This document shows, piece by piece, positions 59,401 through 64,000 of a DNA stretch of 64,000 nt; position 1 is the stretch's first letter; each line of letters starts with the position of its first letter. The notes below the pieces were generated by a model that did not search any database, was not told where the DNA came from, and worked only from the letters and a program-made list of their open reading frames with translations. The stretch spans positions 32,967,166 to 33,031,165 of the forward strand of contig JAJEKV010000003.1 of the NCBI GenBank assembly GCA_021234155.1, given 5' to 3'. Origin of the DNA: Isoetes taiwanensis. Its lineage: Eukaryota > Streptophyta > Lycopodiopsida > Isoetales > Isoetaceae. The position numbers and the translations under genes are program-made.

Positions 59401-59594
59401 AATGAGGCATACTTTCCCTAATGCACAGAACCGAAAGCAATCTCTGCAAAAAATGGGCTAGGCAATAGCATACATGTTTGTTCTGCTTCGCCCCTTCTAG
59501 TTTCTGCAAGCTCAAAGCTTCAAATTGAAGCATGAAATAGCTTAGCATCAGAAACCATGGCTCATTGCGGAGATTAGAACGAAGGGCCAGAAAG

Positions 59595-60750
59595 AATATG
59601 TAGCAAAATAACAGGGGGTTCCAGGGGGATTTGATATAGATATAATCCTTGAAACCATAGACCGTATCCCTAAAACAATTCAATGGGTTATTATAAAAAA
59701 AAAACATAGATTTAAGATAAAAAAATATTCACATTAGCTCACTGGTTAGATTGGTTAAAGTAGTCTTATTAGGATATTGAGTTATTTTGGTAGAGGTTCA
59801 ATCCCTCGTGTTTCATATTCTAAAAGCTTAAGCTTAAATCGTGATAGAGGCTCTATATACCATCAAAACCTTAGGCAAACTCAGTATTTGACATCTTAAA
59901 ATCATAGGCGTCCCCAATCATAATTGAGCATAACTTGAAACCATAGACCGTATCCCTAAAACAATTCAATGGGTTATTATAAAAAAAAACATAGATTTAA
60001 GATAAAAAAATATTCACATTAGCTCACTGGTTAGATTGGTTAAAGTAGTCTTATTAGGATATTGAGTTATTTTGGTAGAGGTTCGAATCCCCGTATTTCA
60101 TATTCTAAAAGCTTAAGCGAAATCGTATAGAGGCTCTATATACCATCAAAACCTTAGGCAAACTCGTATTTGACACCTTAAAATCATAGGCGTCCCCAAT
60201 CATAATTGAGACGAGAGGTGTCCAGAGGCTCCAACATACAGTCTTGGCCGTAGGATTGACAGATCCGACGACTGTGGTAGTTCAGGGTGCACCTCGTTTA
60301 GAATATGTAGCAAAATAACAGGGGGTTCCAGGGGGATTTGATATAGATATAATCCTTGAAACCATAGACCGTATCCCTAAAACAATTCAATGGGTTATTA
60401 TAAAAAAAAACATAGATTTAAGATAAAAAAATATTCACATTAGCTCACTGGTTAGATTGGTTAAAGTAGTCTTATTAGGATATTGAGTTATTTTGGTAGA
60501 GGTTCAATCCCCTCAGATTTCATATTCTAAAAGTTTAAGCTAAATCGAGATAGAGGCTCTATATACCATCAAAACCTTAGGCAAACTCGTATTTGACATC
60601 TTAAAATCATAGGTCCCCAATCATAATTGAGCATAATCGAAACGAGAGGTGTTCAGAGGCTCCAACATACAGCCTGGGTCAGGATTGACAGATCCGACGA
60701 CCGTGGGTAGTCCAGGGTGCACCTCGTTTAGAATATGTAGCAAAATAACA
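59595..60750 (+). repeat. Tandem SINE-like repeat, three units, pol III boxes
   Basis: Units start with 'accatagaccgtatccc' at 59654, 59940 and 60361 (periods 286 and 421 bp; the first unit lacks the last part). Each has an A box (TAGCTCACTGGTTAGA at 59735, 60020, 60441) and a B box (GGTTCAATCCC at 59795, GGTTCGAATCCC at 60080, GGTTCAATCCC at 60501). A-to-B spacing is 60 bp, longer than in an ordinary tRNA. The second B box is a perfect consensus. This suggests a tRNA-derived SINE or pol III unit amplified in tandem. Confidence 0.68.
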
Positions 60751-61895
60751 GGAGAGGTCGAAGTAAAGGAGAGGTCGAGGTCGAGGTGCTACACTTATTT
60801 AGGGTTTGCCGGTTAGATTCGGTTTTTAGAGCCGGCTGCCCCAAACAACAGGGCAACCGAGAGTTCTACAGGCTATTGGGAGTTTGGAGCAGCTTTTGGG
60901 ATGTTCTTGGTATATACCGACATATACCAAGAATATGCCGAAAACCCATGTAAACAAGGGATTGCCCCCCTAGGGGCAACCCCCCAAAAAAAAAGAGAGA
61001 TTTTTATCGGCCAGTTTTTCTTCCAAACCATAGAAAATATCTGAGCACTAAAAATAGAAGGACGATTAAAAAGGCCTTACGCAGCACGCCCTATTTCGAC
61101 ACTAGCATATAACGCCAGTCAAAGGATCAGGATAATATGTTGCCCCTTTGATCGGCCATGCAACACAGAGCAGCGGCAGATGCATTCATAGAGTCCGAAG
61201 ATGCGCTTAACAATGCATTCATAGAGCCCGAAGATGCGATTTATCAAAGGCAGGAATAGCCAAGGCTTTAAGGCATCAATTTATGCAGGGTTTTTGTATT
61301 CAACCCGATCTGATTCCAACCAGGTGATGTTCTGATAAATTTTGAATCAGATGAAATTCTAGATATGAGATAAATTCTGATGTATTTTTGAAGTTCAGGG
61401 CAAAAATAGATGATCTGGGTCTAATGAACAGAGTAGAAATTTTGAAAGAAACAAGGGGTAGCCGTAATGAAGAGTCAACATTAATTACCTCCTTCTAGAA
61501 TCCAAAGCCAATCACATCACTAGAGAATGACAACCATCAAACTCTCTAGATGGGGTGTGGCGTTGTGATGGGGTTTTTCACACCTTTGTTAAGGGAAGTG
61601 AATCACTTTTAATTTGTAGGCACTTAATTTACAATCAATTAAGTATGGCCAAAAAGAGATGGATGTAAGCTTGTTTTTATCAACTGCAGACCAACGGGTA
61701 TAGAACAACAGGTGGTGCTGAGGCTAATCCTGCCACGGAATCATTCAAGGGCGATAGACGTTGACCAGCAAGGAATGATAAAGGAGGTGGTGGGGGACTT
61801 GCAAGACTAAGTGGCTGAGATAAAGATGAAGGAAACCATTTGTAGAGAATTGGAAACAGATAGAGAGACAAGCATTGGAACAAAGGGAATTGGAC
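60751..61895. other. No gene seen; two inverted repeats
   Basis: It contains a 12-bp-stem hairpin TTCTTGGTATAT/ATATACCAAGAA with 6-nt loop (60904-60933) and TTGCCCC/GGGGCAA with 4-nt loop (60962-60979). A G-rich 'ggagaggtcgaggtcgagg' repeat lies at about 60750-60782. No coding signal is seen. Confidence 0.5.
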
Positions 61896-62547
61896 ATTCT
61901 AGAATGGGACTCGCATGAAACCAACAAACCGCCTAGATAGGCTTCTCATTCATCTCAGCAGATTTTCTACAATGGTGGATAGTGGGTTGCCGCACACATG
62001 CGAACTACCCACAAAAAATAAAGGGAAAATCCAATTATATCATTTGGACCCCAACAAAATACAATGCTAATAGAGATTGGGCTAGTGTACCTGCCGAAAG
62101 CTTATCATCGGGATTAAAAAACCCCGCCCTTTCGGGTTTTCGAGGAAAAACCCTAATGATAAACCTTCGGCAAGGGGCTTGGACAAACGTAAGGCATAAA
62201 AATCGCTCCCAAAACCCACGAATGGAAAAGTCGAAACAGATGCCGCTCGCTAACCTGTACCTGCACAACACCAACAAAACAACAAGACAAAACAAACCTC
62301 CCAGAGTGGAGGGTTGATTACGCAAGTGCCACGCGATAAAAAATACAAAAACAAAGAAGGGGGGAGGGTGGGTTCAAAGAGAATAAGGTAATCGGGCAGA
62401 GAGAAGAGGAAGCGCCGATGAGATGTTGATGCGTAACCGCGCCTAAAATAGCGAACTCCCAACTGTAATGGGCATGCGCCCAATGCATGCAAAACATGCA
62501 TGCTCGCCCCATTCTAGAATGGCGATCCGATGTCTCGGATCGATGGG
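61896..62547 (+). mobile_element. Helentron-like element, unit 1 of dimer 2
   Basis: The 5' terminal repeat is ATTCTAGAATGGGAC (61896-61910). The 3' subterminal partner is GCCCCATTCTAGAAT (62506-62520), followed by a perfect 8-bp stem-loop CGATCCGA-TGTC-TCGGATCG (62523-62542) and ATGGG. The interior matches the 51.2-51.5 kb unit in opposite orientation over about 260 bp. That includes the GC-rich stem-loop at about 62122-62160. No coding capacity. Confidence 0.66.
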
Positions 62548-62900
62548 ATTCTAGAATGGGACTCGCATGAAACCAACAAACCACCAATACCAAAGGACTT
62601 CCTTACAAACTAGAATCGAGGGCTAAGGTCACGATGAAGGCTAAAGGCCTAAAAGGACAAAGAAGAAAGCAACGCCAATTGGCCAAACCAAGCAGAAGAA
62701 GCCCCTCCCCGCCTCGAAACAATTCAAAGAGAATAAGGTACCGCTGAGAGAAGAGGAAGCTACCGATGAGATGTTGATGCAGAACCGCGCCTAAAATAGC
62801 GAACTCCCAACCAGAATGGGCATGCGCCGCCCGCATGCATGCAAAACATGCATGCTCGTCCCATTCTAGAATGGCGATCCGATGTCTCGGATCGATGGGA
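62548..62900 (+). mobile_element. Helentron-like element, unit 2 of dimer 2 (353 bp)
   Basis: It begins directly at the end of unit 1 with ATTCTAGAATGGGAC (62548-62562). It ends with GTCCCATTCTAGAAT (62858-62872), the stem-loop at 62875-62894 and ATGGGA. Its last 200 bp are nearly the same as the last 200 bp of unit 1. It is the shortest unit and close to a minimal element. Confidence 0.66.
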
Positions 62901-63741
62901 TAAGTGTTCAACTTTGGAGTTCAGTCATGGCCGATGAATGAAGAGAAAAAAAATTCAACTTTGTTTCACATGGGAAGTTTGGAGAGATATCTTTGATTTC
63001 CATAACAAAAAAAAGAAAAATTTGAAATTTTTAGTTGTGGTATGTTATGGGATTTGGGCTTTATACCTTTTTTATTTTTTTCTAAACCTTTTCCAATAGC
63101 TTGTGACGACGATGTGCGCCGCCCAATTTCATGAGGATTTGGGAGTCAGTGAACTATTGTAATTGGACTGAGATAGACAGAATTGGTGTAAGGCAAGCAT
63201 AAAAGGGAGATTTTGCAAGCAGAAAAAACACAGGCCACTAAGCAATTAGGTCCCCGTTTTCTAAGCAAATAGCAGCGAGATTTTTATTGTTCAGAGCCGT
63301 AAATTTCATGTTAAATGCTTGATTCTAGTTGTATATACAAGTTTGAAGGCTATTTTAAGTCTTATAGAAGGGCTTGAATTTTGTCGTCAAACAATTTTGG
63401 AGGTTCTGACCAAAGTTAAAAACTCCAAATCGTGTGTTGGCCTAGAACTAGGCAGAGGCCAAATAACTGGGACAAGCCTCTATGGGTTAGATCCATTGCT
63501 CGAATGCCCGAAAAAGCCACTATGGCTATCTGGAATAGTTACGCATAGTCTTAATAGGTTTCTCATGACCTAGATATGACCAACTATTCCATTACTACCT
63601 CGAAGTTTCTAACCCCCTTTCGCTAGTGCAAGAGCCCATGGCTCTTTGAAATGCCTCTATAACCTGTTACAAGCACACAACACAAAAAAGATAGAATAAT
63701 CACGCCCTATTCAACGACAATTAACCTCGTAAACAATCCTC
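62901..63741. other. No gene seen
   Basis: AT-rich spacer. Its right part, from about 63600, should be the 5' interior of the Copia-type element whose primer-binding site follows, read on the minus strand. Confidence 0.4.
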
Positions 63742-63753
63742 GCTCTGATGCCA
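63742..63753 (-). promoter_or_regulatory. Methionine-tRNA primer-binding site of a Copia-type element
   Basis: Plus-strand 'gctctgatgcca' is TGGCATCAGAGC on the minus strand, one base from TGGTATCAGAGC, the initiator-Met tRNA primer site used by most plant LTR retrotransposons. It lies one base inside an LTR end reading GTTTTTAACA. Confidence 0.8.
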
Positions 63754-63754
63754 T

Positions 63755-64000
63755 TGTTAAAAACCTTACAAGAGGCCAAGTCTGGCTACCATGCACTCCT
63801 AGGTTCCCCATTCCTTGGGTCCCTTGAAGTCCCCATGCTAAACTTGTGTTAATCCCTCGGATCCATACTGCAACAACATATTGCAGTTCCCAATCGTTTC
63901 CAAAACAATTCTACATGGTGTCTTTTCCTAGATCTATGATCTCTTCTATAACATATCAACTTTAGTGGCTGCCACACATATGCATGCATCCATGTGTTAA
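63755..64000 (-). repeat. 5' LTR (partial) of a Copia-type element at the window edge
   Basis: The plus strand starts TGTTAAAAACC next to the primer site; on the minus strand the LTR ends GGTTTTTAACA. The LTR continues beyond 64000 and the interior runs leftward. No second LTR is found in the window, so the element is truncated or a relic. Confidence 0.65.

Noticed and set aside
59735..59815. Ordinary tRNA gene
   Set aside because: A and B boxes are 60 bp apart and the acceptor arms cannot be paired by eye; a SINE-like unit fits better.
1..64000. CRISPR array, bacterial operon or integrated large DNA virus
   Set aside because: No spaced identical repeats, no ribosome-binding-site operon layout and no viral core genes were seen; splice sites and plant families explain the coding content.

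Overview
The window looks like nuclear DNA of a land plant, most likely a seed-free vascular plant such as a fern (inference). Supporting observations are a LOB-domain (LBD) transcription factor, a multi-exon PLS-type PPR gene, plant RecG helicase pseudogenes, plant-style Ty3/Gypsy, Copia and LINE elements, and spliceosomal splice sites. No organelle, bacterial or viral gene block is seen. Most of the window is transposon-derived and decayed; very little is intact host coding sequence.

Layout. 1-6.5 kb: an intact LBD gene on the minus strand (1293-1886), small tandem duplications, and an orphan two-exon fragment with good splice sites (4.44-4.81 kb). 6.5-9.6 kb: a degraded chromovirus-like Gypsy pol (RT with YLDD, RNase H) on the minus strand. 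9593-27452: three stacked copies of one Ty3/Gypsy family, all on the minus strand. A and B are 3' fragments (LTR, polypurine tract, part of the interior). C is a nearly complete 10.9 kb element with both LTRs, gag, protease, RT, RNase H and integrase, plus about 4 kb of extra sequence with conserved reading frames between integrase and the 3' LTR. 27.5-32.1 kb: unassigned decayed sequence. 32.1-34.5 kb: a broken transposase-like gene of the DUF7869 type, followed by two tandem copies of a small TATA-driven gene, one broken and one open. 35.8-41.9 kb: two different LINE reverse transcriptases with an 80-bp perfect tandem duplication between them.

44.0-51.5 kb and 61.9-62.9 kb: two head-to-tail dimers of one element family. 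Each unit has a 15-bp inverted repeat at its 5' end, the matching repeat just inside its 3' end, and a stem-loop closing the 3' end. This is the architecture of Helentron/Helitron2-type rolling-circle elements, and it is the most striking structure in the window. The paired repeats differ between the two dimers yet stay complementary within each.

51.6-59.4 kb: a PPR gene (two exons, frame open up to 53569) is cut by a 4.6 kb insertion ending in a textbook Helitron 3' terminus (8-bp stem-loop, 7-nt spacer, CTAG, then host T). Joining A53569 to T58205 restores the PPR reading frame. The broken PPR gene lies between two direct copies of a RecG 3'-exon pseudogene that share the same in-frame TGA. 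59.6-60.75 kb holds a tandem repeat carrying RNA polymerase III A and B boxes (SINE-like). At the right edge is the LTR and methionine-tRNA primer-binding site of a Copia-type element running off the window.

The LTR copies differ from each other largely by short insertions and deletions, so part of the frameshifting may be assembly error rather than decay. No functional pathway is encoded here; the genes relate to each other mainly through transposition, nesting and segmental duplication.
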